64,000 nt of DNA from contig NZ_LWBS01000011.1 of assembly GCF_001652265.1 (NCBI RefSeq), positions 135,291 through 199,290 on the forward strand. The letters run 5' to 3'. A program made the translations under genes and the position numbers. Of the stretch, positions 1-7,957 are shown in pieces. Every line of letters begins with the position of its first letter. Position 1 is the first letter of the stretch. The notes beneath the pieces were generated by a model. It did not search any database and was not told the DNA's origin. It saw only the letters and a program-made list of their open reading frames with translations. This stretch comes from Rhizobium leguminosarum (GTDB taxonomy: Bacteria; Pseudomonadota; Alphaproteobacteria; Rhizobiales; Rhizobiaceae).

Positions 1-292
1 ACGACCTCACCGCCTCACGGGCCGTGCCCGCGGAAAAGAAGCCTGCCCAGACGAGCGCCTCGTTGTTGTCGCGATAGTGGCGCAGCGCCTCGGCATAGAG
101 CGCCTCCTTCGAACCGAATGCCGCGTAAAGACTCGGCGATCCGATCCCCATCGCCTCGGTGAGGTCGGCGATCGAGGTCGCCTCGAAGCCCTTGATCCAG
201 AACAGCCGGGTCGCCTGCCCTAAGGCTGCTTCCCGATCGAACGCCCGCGGCCGCCCGCGACTGCGGGCAGGGGTTTCATCGACGTTCGACAT
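1..292 (-). CDS. TetR/AcrR-family regulator, C-terminus beyond window
   Basis: Only the first ~97 codons are inside the window. The N-terminus is basic (SRGRPRAFDRE) and is followed by a typical TetR helix-turn-helix (ATSIADLTEAMGIGSPSLYA, then FGSKEALYAEAL) at about residues 35-65. The start at 292 is the first ATG of the frame. It is divergent from the SDR gene at 392 with a 99-bp shared promoter, so it probably represses that gene and itself. The ligand-binding domain is not visible and the inducer cannot be guessed. Confidence 0.85.
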   Translation of the reverse strand, partial: MSNVDETPARSRGRPRAFDREAALGQATRLFWIKGFEATSIADLTEAMGIGSPSLYAAFGSKEALYAEALRHYRDNNEALVWAGFFSAGTAREAVRS

Positions 293-308
293 CTCATCCG
301 ATTTTTGC

Positions 309-376
309 ATCGATCATTATATAAACCCGTTGACACCCCATCGCAACGCGCCTAGCTATTTATATATCGATCACTA
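309..376 (+). promoter_or_regulatory. Divergent TetR/SDR promoter with two operator-like half sites
   Basis: TTGACA at 330-335 is followed 17 bp later by TAGCTA (353-358), a plausible promoter for the SDR gene. The octamer ATCGATCA occurs twice, at 309-316 (ATCGATCATTA) and 366-373 (ATCGATCACTA), on either side of this promoter. Binding by the adjacent TetR protein is inferred, not shown. Confidence 0.45.
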
Positions 377-391
377 CAGAAAGAGAAGTTC

Positions 392-1132
392 ATGACAGAA
401 TTGGCTGGAAAGCGTGCCCTGGTAACAGGTGGCTCGCGCGGCATTGGCGCCGCCATCGCATTGGCGCTTGCCGACAAGGGCGCTGATGTCGCCATCACCT
501 ATGAGCGTTCGGCCGATCGCGCCGCCGAAGTCGTCCGGGCGATCGAGGGCAAGGGCCGCAAGGCGCTTGCCATCCAGGCCGACAGCGCCGATCCGGCAGC
601 CGTGAAGCGCTCGGTCGACGAGGCAGCCCAGGCACTTGGCGGTCTCGACATTCTCGTCAACAATGCCGCAATCGCGCTTTACGGTGCGATCGCCGACGTC
701 AGCGTCGAGCAGATCGATGCGCTGCTTGATGTCAATGTGCGGTCGCCTCTGCTCGCTTCGCAGGCCGCCATTCCCTATCTGCAGGCGGGAGGCCGCGTCA
801 TCACCATCGGCTCCGTCGGCGCCGAACGCATCGTCGGTGACACCGGCACGGTCTATTACATGACAAAATCCGCGCTCCACTCGTTTACCCGCGGCCTCGC
901 GCGGGAACTCGGATCTCGCGATATCACCGTAAACCTCGTCCAGCCGGGTTCGACCGACACCGATATGAATCCGGCCAATGGTGACTTCGCCGACTTCCAG
1001 CGTGCCTTGATCCCACTTGGCCGTTATGGCGAGCCGGAAGATGTGGCGGCCGCTGTGGCTTTCCTCGCGAGCCCTGCTGCAAGGCACATCACCGGAACCA
1101 TCCTCACAGTGGATGGCGGCTTGAACACCTGA
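392..1132 (+). CDS. SDR-family oxidoreductase (3-oxoacyl-ACP reductase-like)
   Basis: 246 aa, the classical short-chain dehydrogenase length. It shows the NAD(P)-binding motif TGGSRGIG near residue 12, NNAA near 90, the catalytic YxxxK (YYMTK) near 155, and a C-terminal TVDGG end typical of FabG-like enzymes. The ATG at 392 follows AGAGAAG. It is divergent from a TetR gene, the usual arrangement for an inducible detoxifying reductase. The substrate is not predictable. A role in housekeeping fatty acid synthesis is unlikely because no fab genes are nearby. Confidence 0.9.
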   Translation: MTELAGKRALVTGGSRGIGAAIALALADKGADVAITYERSADRAAEVVRAIEGKGRKALAIQADSADPAAVKRSVDEAAQALGGLDILVNNAAIALYGAIADVSVEQIDALLDVNVRSPLLASQAAIPYLQAGGRVITIGSVGAERIVGDTGTVYYMTKSALHSFTRGLARELGSRDITVNLVQPGSTDTDMNPANGDFADFQRALIPLGRYGEPEDVAAAVAFLASPAARHITGTILTVDGGLNT

Positions 1133-1164
1133 AACGGAAGATGCTGCTTCCGGACCTCAAAAGA

Positions 1165-1191
1165 GAGGGGACCGACAGATGTCGGCCCCTC
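1165..1191 (+). terminator. Probable terminator hairpin after the SDR gene
   Basis: GAGGGG(A)CCGAC pairs with GTCGGCCCCTC across a 4-nt loop, with one bulged A, and CGTTCTC follows. It lies 33 bp downstream of the SDR stop. The U-tract is poor, so termination strength is uncertain. Confidence 0.5.
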
Positions 1192-1206
1192 GTTCTCACC
1201 GATGCG

Positions 1207-1481
1207 CTAGAGCCTTTCCGGGTTAGATTGAAGCATTCTGCCGGAGCAGGTTTTCGTCAGGGCAAAGGCGATTGGCGAAGGGCATACCCCAAGGTACGTG
1301 CGAGCCGATCGCCTTTGATCCTGGCGCAAAGATGCCCGGCCCTTCGGGTTGGCTGAAACGGGCCGCCTGATCGACCGGCCGGCTTGGCCGTAGAGCTGGG
1401 CTACGACGCGCGCCGGCCGGTCGACCATCCGACTCCGTTTGAGCCAACAGAATGCTTCAATCTAACCCGGAAAGGCTCTAG
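1207..1481. mobile_element. MITE-like palindromic element with 34-bp perfect terminal inverted repeats
   Basis: The ends 1207-1240 and 1448-1481 are perfect inverted copies over 34 bp (outer part CTAGAGCCTTTCCGGGTTAG). A TA dinucleotide sits next to the outermost bases at both ends, as expected for a TA-targeting (IS630/Tc1-type) transposon. The 275-bp interior has no convincing gene. It holds a second nested palindrome, TCGACCGGCCGGC at 1371-1383 against its complement at 1412-1424, and a pair AAAGGCGATTGGC / GCCGATCGCCTTT. The right end overlaps the stop codon of the next gene. It could instead be a member of the Rhizobium intergenic mosaic repeats. Confidence 0.75.
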
Positions 1482-1858
1482 GCGGACGGGGTGACGGCCA
1501 GGAGCGTGTCGGAGAGCCTGTGGCCGGGCGTGGGGGTCGCGTGCAATGCGCGCTCCGCGTAGCTGTGCAGCAGCGCGGGATCGTCGATCACATGTGCCGG
1601 AACGGCGTAGTAGCGGCGAACCGTCACCTCCCGGCCGGCAGCGCGGTAGCTGAACGGTTCGGAGCCATCCGCCTCGAACTCCGCGCGCATCGCTTTGTCG
1701 ACGCGGAGATACAAGGTGCCCTTCATGACGAACCCGAACTGCGCGCCGTTTCGGACCAGGGCGGATCCGCCGAAGAAGCGCCTGATATCGATGCAGCCGG
1801 CTGGGGCGATCTGGCTCGCAAAGTCGAGCGCCAGCCTGCGTGTCGCCTCGCTACTCAT
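1478..1858 (-). CDS. TfoX N-terminal domain protein
   Basis: 126 aa from the ATG at 1858. It has the TfoX_N pattern: RRFFGGSALVRNGAQFGFVM followed by TLYLRVD near residues 25-55, with an aromatic-rich YRAAGREVTVRRYYAVP stretch. Such stand-alone domains are common in proteobacteria and have no firm biochemical role; the family name comes from a competence regulator. It overlaps the upstream SnoaL-like gene by 8 bp and is third in a TetR-SnoaL-TfoX operon. A longer in-frame start exists upstream but lies inside the neighbouring gene. Its TAG stop (1478-1480) falls in the outer bases of the MITE terminal repeat. Confidence 0.8.
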   Translation of the reverse strand: MSSEATRRLALDFASQIAPAGCIDIRRFFGGSALVRNGAQFGFVMKGTLYLRVDKAMRAEFEADGSEPFSYRAAGREVTVRRYYAVPAHVIDDPALLHSYAERALHATPTPGHRLSDTLLAVTPSA

Positions 1859-2213
1859 GGTGCTGCTCCGCCAGAGGATCGAAGAAGCCGGTGATCGCGC
1901 CGAGCCGGCCATTGGAAATCACCCCGAAGCTCGTGCCGGTCTGCAAGATCCTCTCGTCTTCGTGGCGCAGTGACCAGCGCGCCAGCGAACGGTCATTATG
2001 GTGAAGGACGCTTGATATCTCGAACCGGGTTAGCGGCATGCTCTCCTTGAAGCCCGCCATATAAACCGAGAGACCGGCGCGCCCCGCAATCGTTCCATTC
2101 GGGTCGCAATAGGTCACATCGTCAGCGAGGCAAGCCAGCATTTCCGGCTCGCGAGCGGAAGCATCCAGCGACCAGATGGCTGCATATCGATTCCAGAGGG
2201 CCTCAGGTGTCAT
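1851..2213 (-). CDS. SnoaL/NTF2-like fold protein
   Basis: 120 aa, single domain. The sequence follows the SnoaL-like pattern: an N-terminal helix pair with WNRYAAIWSLD, then LADDVTYCDPNGTIAGRAGL (cone-fold pocket entry), and a C-terminal strand GAITGFFDP. These proteins bind or isomerise small polyketide- or steroid-like ligands, but many are uncharacterised. The start overlaps the TetR stop as ATGA, so the two are translationally coupled. Confidence 0.75.
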   Translation of the reverse strand: MTPEALWNRYAAIWSLDASAREPEMLACLADDVTYCDPNGTIAGRAGLSVYMAGFKESMPLTRFEISSVLHHNDRSLARWSLRHEDERILQTGTSFGVISNGRLGAITGFFDPLAEQHHE

Positions 2214-2791
2214 GACATGGTCTCCAGTTGATTGAATTCGTCTTCTATCGCCTGCTGCAGGCCGGCCTTGTCTTCGCCGCCGCGAATGAGCACGAGGAGG
2301 CCCTGATAGAAGGCAAGAAGGCGGATGGCTGTCCTGTTCGCCTTGGTTCCGTCAGCGTCCCGAGCGAAGATTGACGCCTCGGTCAGCCTTAAGCGGAATG
2401 TGGTGCGAAGGAGGCCGAGCGCTGCCTCGACACGAGGATGCGGATCGGCACCGCCGCCGAATTCCACCGCCATGTTGGTGATCAGGCAGCCAAGGGAGCC
2501 ATTGTCGGGCTCATGCAGGAGTGACAGGAACAATTCGCGCAGGCCTTGCAGCCCGCTTCCCGGCGGCGCAAAACGCTCGATGCGTCCCTCCAGCACCGTG
2601 CGGTTGTAATGCCCGAACGCCGCGTCGAACAGGCCGGCCTTGTCGCCGAAAGCGTGATAGATGCTTCCGCCTTTGAGCCCGGTCGCCTCCTCGAGATCCC
2701 GGATCGACGCACCTTGATAGCCGTGCTTGCGAAAGATGTGCATCGCCCCCTTCAGCACCGCCTCCTCATCGAATTCCCGCGTTCGGCCCAT
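2210..2791 (-). CDS. TetR/AcrR-family regulator
   Basis: 193 aa. The HTH is at residues ~10-55 (GASIRDLEEATGLKGGSIYHAF, then GDKAGLFDAAF). The C-terminal half contains the LGCLITNMAVEFG pattern of the AcrR/NemR-like group, whose members often sense electrophiles through a cysteine. It heads an operon with the SnoaL and TfoX genes, and a strong palindrome sits directly upstream, so autoregulation is likely. Confidence 0.88.
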   Translation of the reverse strand: MGRTREFDEEAVLKGAMHIFRKHGYQGASIRDLEEATGLKGGSIYHAFGDKAGLFDAAFGHYNRTVLEGRIERFAPPGSGLQGLRELFLSLLHEPDNGSLGCLITNMAVEFGGGADPHPRVEAALGLLRTTFRLRLTEASIFARDADGTKANRTAIRLLAFYQGLLVLIRGGEDKAGLQQAIEDEFNQLETMS

Positions 2792-2801
2792 CGTTACTCC
2801 G

Positions 2802-2839
2802 ATTCTTTATCAATTGTTCTAGAATGAATGATAAAGAAT
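2802..2839. promoter_or_regulatory. 38-bp palindromic operator of the TetR-SnoaL-TfoX operon
   Basis: ATTCTTTATCA is mirrored by TGATAAAGAAT, with a TTCTAGAA centre; 16 of 19 positions are paired. It begins 11 bp upstream of the TetR start, the expected place for an autorepressor site. Confidence 0.7.
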
Positions 2840-3131
2840 AGAAGCGCAACGGGCTCCCGTGATTTTCGGCGAAAATTCTCGCCAGGCGGCCTCGATCATC
2901 CAAAGTGCGTGAGCATCCGTCGCTTAAGGTTTAGGATGAACGTTTTGGAGAGTGTGGAACGGCTGGTCGGCCAGATGGACAGCGCTTGTTTGCCGATGGC
3001 GTCAGGTCCTATGCGTTCGATGCCGACTAAGCCAAGCAGCTCTGGGCGAAAAGTGAGGCATTGATAAGCGTAACTTGAAGTCGGTAAGCTCGTGTCGGCT
3101 CTGATTTAGAGCCGACATACCGCGGCCCCCA
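2840..3131. other. Intergenic, no gene; one hairpin
   Basis: I see no supported gene here. A perfect 9-bp inverted repeat GTCGGCTCT / AGAGCCGAC with a 5-nt loop lies at 3094-3116, just beyond the end of the GGDEF-EAL gene. It has no U-tract on either strand, so it may be a weak or factor-aided terminator. Confidence 0.5.
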
Positions 3132-4676
3132 TCAACCGCGTTGCAAAATTCTGGCGCCGACCTGGCCTGTGGCAAGCTTCTCTGCCGGCGCTGGCCTGCC
3201 AAGCAGATAACCTTGGCCGATGTCGCAACCCAGGTCCTGAAGCCGCTGAAGCTGGCTCTCCTCTTCGATACCCTCGGCCGTTATCGTAACGCCAAGTCCC
3301 ACACCGAGAGCGATGATCGCCCTGATCACCTTGTCTTGCTTATCGTCGGTTTCGAATGAAGAGACGAAACTCCTGTCGATCTTGATCTTGTCGAACCGAT
3401 AGTTGGATAGCTGTGAGAGGCTGGAATAACCTGTTCCAAAGTCGTCGAGAGCAATCCCGACCCCGGCATTCACCAGATCATCGAGGACGATTCATGCCGT
3501 AACGGCGTCCTGGATGATGGCGCTCTCTGTCACTTCCAGCTCGACCCGGTGCGCGGGCAGACCGACATCGCCCAATATCTTGAGAATTCTGAGCCCCAGT
3601 AACCGATCGCTCAGTTGGATCGGAGAAAGGTTGAATGACAGGACGAGCTCACTTGGCCAGGAAAGCGCATCGGTGCAGGCGTGGCGAAGCAGTTGGTCGG
3701 TCAATTCGACGATCAGACCGGCCTCCTCCGCCACCGGAATGAATTCGTTCGGTGGGATGAATTCGCCGGAGGCCGTCTTCCAGCGTGCCAGCGCCTCGAA
3801 GCCGATAATCCTATTCGTTTTCAGGTCCACGAGCGGTTGATAGTAGGGAACGATCTCGGCCTTCTTGATGGCTGCTCTCAGATCAGCTTCCATCCGAATC
3901 CGCTTCGCCAACTCGTCCTGCATCGAAGGCACGAAGGGCTTCACCAGATTGCGCCCCTGCTTTTTGGCGACATACATCGCACAGTCGGAATGTCGAATGA
4001 CTTGACTGAGGTCATCGCCGTTCTCCGGAAAAAGCGCGAAACCGACACTGGCGCCGAGGTCAACGGCGACACCATTGAATGTGAACGGTTTGCCGATCAC
4101 GGTCACTATGCGGTTCGCCAACGCGACAAGATCGGGATTTCCGGTTCGCCGCGCCAGAACAACGAATTCGTCTCCACCAAGGCGGAAAACGTGTTCACGG
4201 GGAAAGAGGGAAGAGAGCCGCTGAGCAACAGTCTTCAGCACCGCATCACCGTGATCGTGCCCCAGGAGGTCATTGACCTTCTTGAAGCCGTCGAGATCGA
4301 TGCTGAACACGGCGTAGGTTTCTTCCCTTTGATCGGTCATCGCTTGCGCGCATACGGAATCCAGAAACCTGCGGTTAGGCAGTTCGGTCAGCGTGTCGTG
4401 ACAGGCAATCCAGTCTACGTTCTTTTCGGCCTGCAGCCGGCGGTTGACCTCCCTCGAAAGATCCCGGATTCTCAGCGCGGAATAAATGAGCCCGAGAAAC
4501 CCGGAGATATTGAGGGCGAGGAGCGCGTGGTCCAGCGGATAGTCATGATGCTTCTCGATGAACCGATCCAGCCCTTCATGCCATTGGAGGAACCAAGATA
4601 GGCAGAAGAGAAGCAGGAAGACCGCGAGCCAGGCAACGATCTCCATTTGCGGTCTGGTTGGTTGGATGCGAGGCAT
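3132..4676 (-). pseudogene. GGDEF-EAL c-di-GMP protein interrupted by an in-frame TGA
   Basis: A 514-codon frame is broken only by TGA at 3494-3492 (codon 395). Ahead of it are two membrane segments (residues ~11-30 and 48-68), a GGDEF domain with intact GGDEF at 167-171 and no RxxD inhibitory site, and the first part of an EAL domain (FEALARW at ~293-299). After the stop the same frame continues with the DDFGTGYSSL catalytic loop and the rest of EAL to 3132. The context A-stop-I-V-L-D-D-L fits a CGA (Arg) to TGA change. A truncated product could still make c-di-GMP but would lack the phosphodiesterase active site. The ATG at 4676 follows AGGAG. Confidence 0.85.
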
Positions 4677-5105
4677 ATGAACAGGCTCCTGTTATGTGAA
4701 GAGCCGTCATGGCCAGTTTGGTACGCTCGTATCACCGAATGCCGACGACGGATGGCGCAACTTCGCGGCATCGGCGGTCACGCCATGATCGAAGACCGCC
4801 TCAATTCATTCGGGCGGAATAAGAGGGCCGGTATCGCAGTGGCTGATGAAGCCGCGCAGCACCGACAAATCCCAAAGATCATCTGTTCGGTTGATAGGTT
4901 AATGGTGGGTTGCCTTTACGAAGGCACGGGAGTTTCGCTGCGCACAATGGATATCTTTGCCGTAAATCGGATGAGGATTCGGTTCCCGTCCATCGGTCGC
5001 CGCACACAGCCATTCTCTCGATCGGGTGAAGAATCCGCCGGAGGATCGGCATCGAACCGACCGCTGTCAGACCCCGGATGGGTGCAGGGCGCGTCCCAGA
5101 GCCGA
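4677..5105. other. Intergenic, no gene recognised
   Basis: About 430 bp between two minus-strand genes. It must hold the promoter of the GGDEF-EAL gene and the end of the 5106-5780 transcript. No convincing ORF with a ribosome binding site, repeat or terminator was seen. Confidence 0.5.
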
Positions 5106-5780
5106 TCAACCCGCCAGCATGTTGTCCCCCAGGCTGTAGCAGTGGCTCGCCTGATAGGCGTTCCGACCTCGGTTCATGTGCGTCACATTGAAAGTCCGTA
5201 TGGCGCGCAAGATACGGCGCTCCGCGAGGAATTTGCGGATCGAGGCGGGGCCCCGCACAGTGATGCCGAAGATGTCCTCGCCGCGCGGAAAAAAATAACC
5301 GACGTCTTCGGTCGTCGTGACGCAATGCTCGAGAAAAGCCTCGTCCACATCGCCCTGCGCGGGTGAATGGTCCGTGGTGAAATGCGAAAGATGCACCAGG
5401 AATCGTGCACGCAGGCCCTCGCCGTCGGCGTAGAGCGTGAAAAGCTCCATCCAGCTCGCATTAACGCGGACGAGCGGCTTGTCGGAAGTCGAGGGCAGAC
5501 ATGAAACCGACCAGTAGTGACGCTCGGTCTTGCGCGGGATGGGGATGCAGGTTTGCCCGTATACCCTCAGAATTTCCAGAACGTCTTGCACTTGCGGGCG
5601 ACGAAGCAGCTTCTCGAACCGCGCGACGTACTTGAACCGCTGTTCCAGGGACTCCAAACGCTCTTCGGCGTCGATCAAGTCCGCCTCGCCTTCTATCCAA
5701 TCGCGCTGCTGCTCAGGATCCAGAAACTTGCGCAGACCAGTGGTGCTGCGACGAGGAGGCGTGCTCATGTCAGGTGCCAT
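5106..5780 (-). CDS. Hypothetical protein
   Basis: 224 aa from the first ATG; a second ATG four codons in (MSTPPRR) is equally possible and neither has a good Shine-Dalgarno. I do not recognise the family. Residues ~18-60 are highly charged and helical (DWIEGEADLIDAEERLESLE) and may form a coiled coil. The rest is a mixed alpha/beta domain with no signal peptide or membrane segment. Codon use is typical of the neighbourhood, which supports a real gene. It stands alone with no obvious operon partner. Confidence 0.6.
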   Translation of the reverse strand: MAPDMSTPPRRSTTGLRKFLDPEQQRDWIEGEADLIDAEERLESLEQRFKYVARFEKLLRRPQVQDVLEILRVYGQTCIPIPRKTERHYWSVSCLPSTSDKPLVRVNASWMELFTLYADGEGLRARFLVHLSHFTTDHSPAQGDVDEAFLEHCVTTTEDVGYFFPRGEDIFGITVRGPASIRKFLAERRILRAIRTFNVTHMNRGRNAYQASHCYSLGDNMLAG

Positions 5781-6021
5781 GTGAGATCCGTGTCTTCATC
5801 GCTTAACCGGCCTGATCCCGCACGTGTCCATGCAGTCACGCGACGTCGGCTCCTGGTGGTGAGACGCCGTTCGCAGCCGGGCGGTTTGCCGGCGCGGTGC
5901 ACCAACGCACCGGCCGCACCATAACATCTATCGAGCGAATGGCGAAAGACCGACCTTCAGCTGGCCCGAAAGCCAAAGCTTACCAACCACCAAACCGCTG
6001 CGCACTTTTGCCGGAATTGTT

Positions 6022-6498
6022 CTAGTAGACGAACGGATCGACTCCGGCCGCGGCATGGGTTCCCGGCTCTTTCGGATAGATCACGCCCTTGCGCAGGATG
6101 ATGTTGGCATAGAGCCTGGGCTCGCCGGTCTGGATCACCGCATGGGCGGTCTTCACCCTTCCGTAGAAATCCTGGCCGATCAGCGGCACCACCTGCCGGT
6201 GCGGTTCGTGGCGGGCGCAGCAGTCGATCATCTCCTCGTGCACGGGGTCGAGCTTGTCGCGCTCGGCCTTGACGGTCGAGCGGAAGATCGCATCAGTCAC
6301 GAAATCGTCGATCGGCAGCACGCTGAGCACGGCGTTAAGAACCGGGATGAGGTGGTGGCCGTCGAGCCGGATCAGCCGGCGGGCATGTTCGACGCCGGGA
6401 TAATTGCCGTCGACGATGGCGATCTCGTCACCGTGGCCCATGGCGCGAAGCGTAAAAAGCAGCTCCGGGCTCAACAGCGGATCAAGTCCTTTCAGCAT
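6022..6498 (-). CDS. RbsD/FucU-family sugar mutarotase-like protein
   Basis: 158 aa with the family's N-terminal signature (MLKGLDPLLSPELLFTLRAM followed by GHGDEIAIVDGNYP), where the His and Asp contact the sugar, and the C-terminal LYANIILRKGVIYP. Family members speed interconversion of sugar anomers or ring forms after uptake. It overlaps the end of frcR by 17 bp and starts after AAGGAGGT, so the two are one transcript. Next to a fructose transport locus, a role on a ketose ring form is a reasonable inference. A paralog lies at 42138-42584. Confidence 0.85.
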   Translation of the reverse strand: MLKGLDPLLSPELLFTLRAMGHGDEIAIVDGNYPGVEHARRLIRLDGHHLIPVLNAVLSVLPIDDFVTDAIFRSTVKAERDKLDPVHEEMIDCCARHEPHRQVVPLIGQDFYGRVKTAHAVIQTGEPRLYANIILRKGVIYPKEPGTHAAAGVDPFVY

Positions 6499-7729
6499 GG
6501 TCTACCTCCTTGAAGAGTACGTTCTGGTCGGTGAGGTAACGCGCAAAGATCGGCAGGCTGGCGCCGCCGATGGCGCGCGCCTGCGCGCCGACCGCGCCCT
6601 CGATGATTTCAGGCATGACGACGCCCTGCAGGTCGAGCTTGGCAGCTTCGTCGATGGTGGCCTGCACCACGCGGCTGCGCACCCAATCGGGAAAGCCGCC
6701 ATCGATGACGGCCGCACTGAAATCGACGATCGAGGCGGCGGCGACGATCGCCTGCGCCAGCGCCTTGGCGCTATCCTGGATCCAGGCTTCCATCGGCTCG
6801 CCGAAATCCACCCAGTCGTCGGCGGAATACCAGAGCGGCTCGGGATCGATGCCGCGCTCGCGCAGCATGTTTTCGAGCACGAAGATCGAGGCGATTTCGA
6901 GCAACTGCTTCGTCTCGCCGTTCTTGCCGCGCACCGGCAGCGGCCCGATCGCGCCTGCCGTTCCGGTGCGGCCGGAAAAGATCGCCGAATTGAGCACGAT
7001 GCCGCCGCCGATGAAGGAGCCGATGAAGAAATAGACGAAATCCGGGTAGGACGGCCCGACGCCGAAGACCAGTTCGGCGCCGCAGGCGCTGGTCGCATCG
7101 TTCTGCAGGAAGACTGGATGCGAGACGCGGGCGGCGATGTCCGCCTGCAGGTCGACGTCGCGCCAGACCTCCATGGCGCCGGCCGGCGCGCCCACCTCTT
7201 CGGCCCAGTTCCAGAGCTCGAAAGGGGCGGCGATGCCGAGGCCGGCGATGCGGCCGCGCTGCTTGTCGTCGAGCCGGTCCTCAAGCTCCCCGATGCCCGA
7301 GGTGACGAAGGCGAGGATTTCATCCGGCAGCGGATAGGCATAGGTCCGGTGCAGCTGCATGCGGATGCGGCCGACGAAATCCATCAGCACCAGATCGGCG
7401 CTGCGCCGGCCTATCTTCAGGCCGAAGGAATAGACGGCATCGGGATTGATATGCATCGGGATCGACGGCTGGCCGACACGGCCGCGCACCGGTTCCCCGC
7501 GCGACAGCAGCCCTTCCTTCTCCAGCACCCGCATGATCACGGAGACGGTCTGCGCCGACAGCCCGCTGCGGCGTGCGATATCGGCCTTCGACAGTGCGCC
7601 GTAGAGACGCACCAGCGACAGCACGAGCCGTTCGTTATAGGCTCGCACCCTGACCTGGTTCGCACCTCCGGCCGGATTCAGAATTGGTGGCGGGACCGGC
7701 GTGTGTTCCGGTCCATCCAAGGACGACAT
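6482..7729 (-). CDS. frcR: ROK-family transcriptional regulator of the fructose locus
   Basis: 415 aa. It has an N-terminal winged helix (ALSKADIARRSGLSAQTVSVI at ~45-66) followed by a ROK sugar-kinase-like domain (GLGIAAPFELWNW, QNDATSACGAEL, and FIGGGIVLN as the glycine-rich segment). The canonical ROK zinc motif CxCGxxGC is absent, common in alphaproteobacterial ROK repressors. It is divergent from frcB with a 228-bp promoter region containing a long inverted repeat. By position it matches the FrcR regulator known upstream of frcBCAK in Sinorhizobium. It starts after GGGAGGAG. Confidence 0.85.
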   Translation of the reverse strand: MSSLDGPEHTPVPPPILNPAGGANQVRVRAYNERLVLSLVRLYGALSKADIARRSGLSAQTVSVIMRVLEKEGLLSRGEPVRGRVGQPSIPMHINPDAVYSFGLKIGRRSADLVLMDFVGRIRMQLHRTYAYPLPDEILAFVTSGIGELEDRLDDKQRGRIAGLGIAAPFELWNWAEEVGAPAGAMEVWRDVDLQADIAARVSHPVFLQNDATSACGAELVFGVGPSYPDFVYFFIGSFIGGGIVLNSAIFSGRTGTAGAIGPLPVRGKNGETKQLLEIASIFVLENMLRERGIDPEPLWYSADDWVDFGEPMEAWIQDSAKALAQAIVAAASIVDFSAAVIDGGFPDWVRSRVVQATIDEAAKLDLQGVVMPEIIEGAVGAQARAIGGASLPIFARYLTDQNVLFKEVDHAERT

Positions 7730-7760
7730 GGCCGCTCCTCCCGATCGTTGGCCTATGCCC

Positions 7761-7790
7761 TAATTCGATGGAGCATGCCACATCGAATTA
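7761..7790. promoter_or_regulatory. Inverted repeat in the frcR-frcB promoter region
   Basis: TAATTCGATG and its exact complement CATCGAATTA are separated by 10 bp, between the divergent frcR and frcB genes. The repeat lies nearer the frcR start and is a good candidate FrcR site. Confidence 0.6.
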
Positions 7791-7812
7791 ATAATTCAAT
7801 TGGATTTATTTA

Positions 7813-7841
7813 TTGACAAGCCAATTTCTTTTCGCTCTTAA
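7813..7841 (+). promoter_or_regulatory. Candidate frcB promoter
   Basis: TTGACA (7813-7818) is followed after 17 bp by TCTTAA (7836-7841), about 115 bp upstream of frcB. AATTGG at 7798-7803 and CCAATT at 7821-7826 flank the -35 box as an inverted pair and may be a second repressor contact. Confidence 0.45.
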
Positions 7842-7957
7842 TTGCCGTCGTCAAGGGCACGGGACCGCTGGGAGGCATTAGCGATCCACGGCGAAGTGTC
7901 ATATCTTAAGCTTCCGGCCCCGCAGGGGCGGCGCCGGCAAACTCTGGGAGGAGTTCC

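Noticed and set aside
1141..1447. Short open frames inside the MITE-like element
   Set aside because: They follow from the palindromic sequence itself, have no ribosome sites and no family features.
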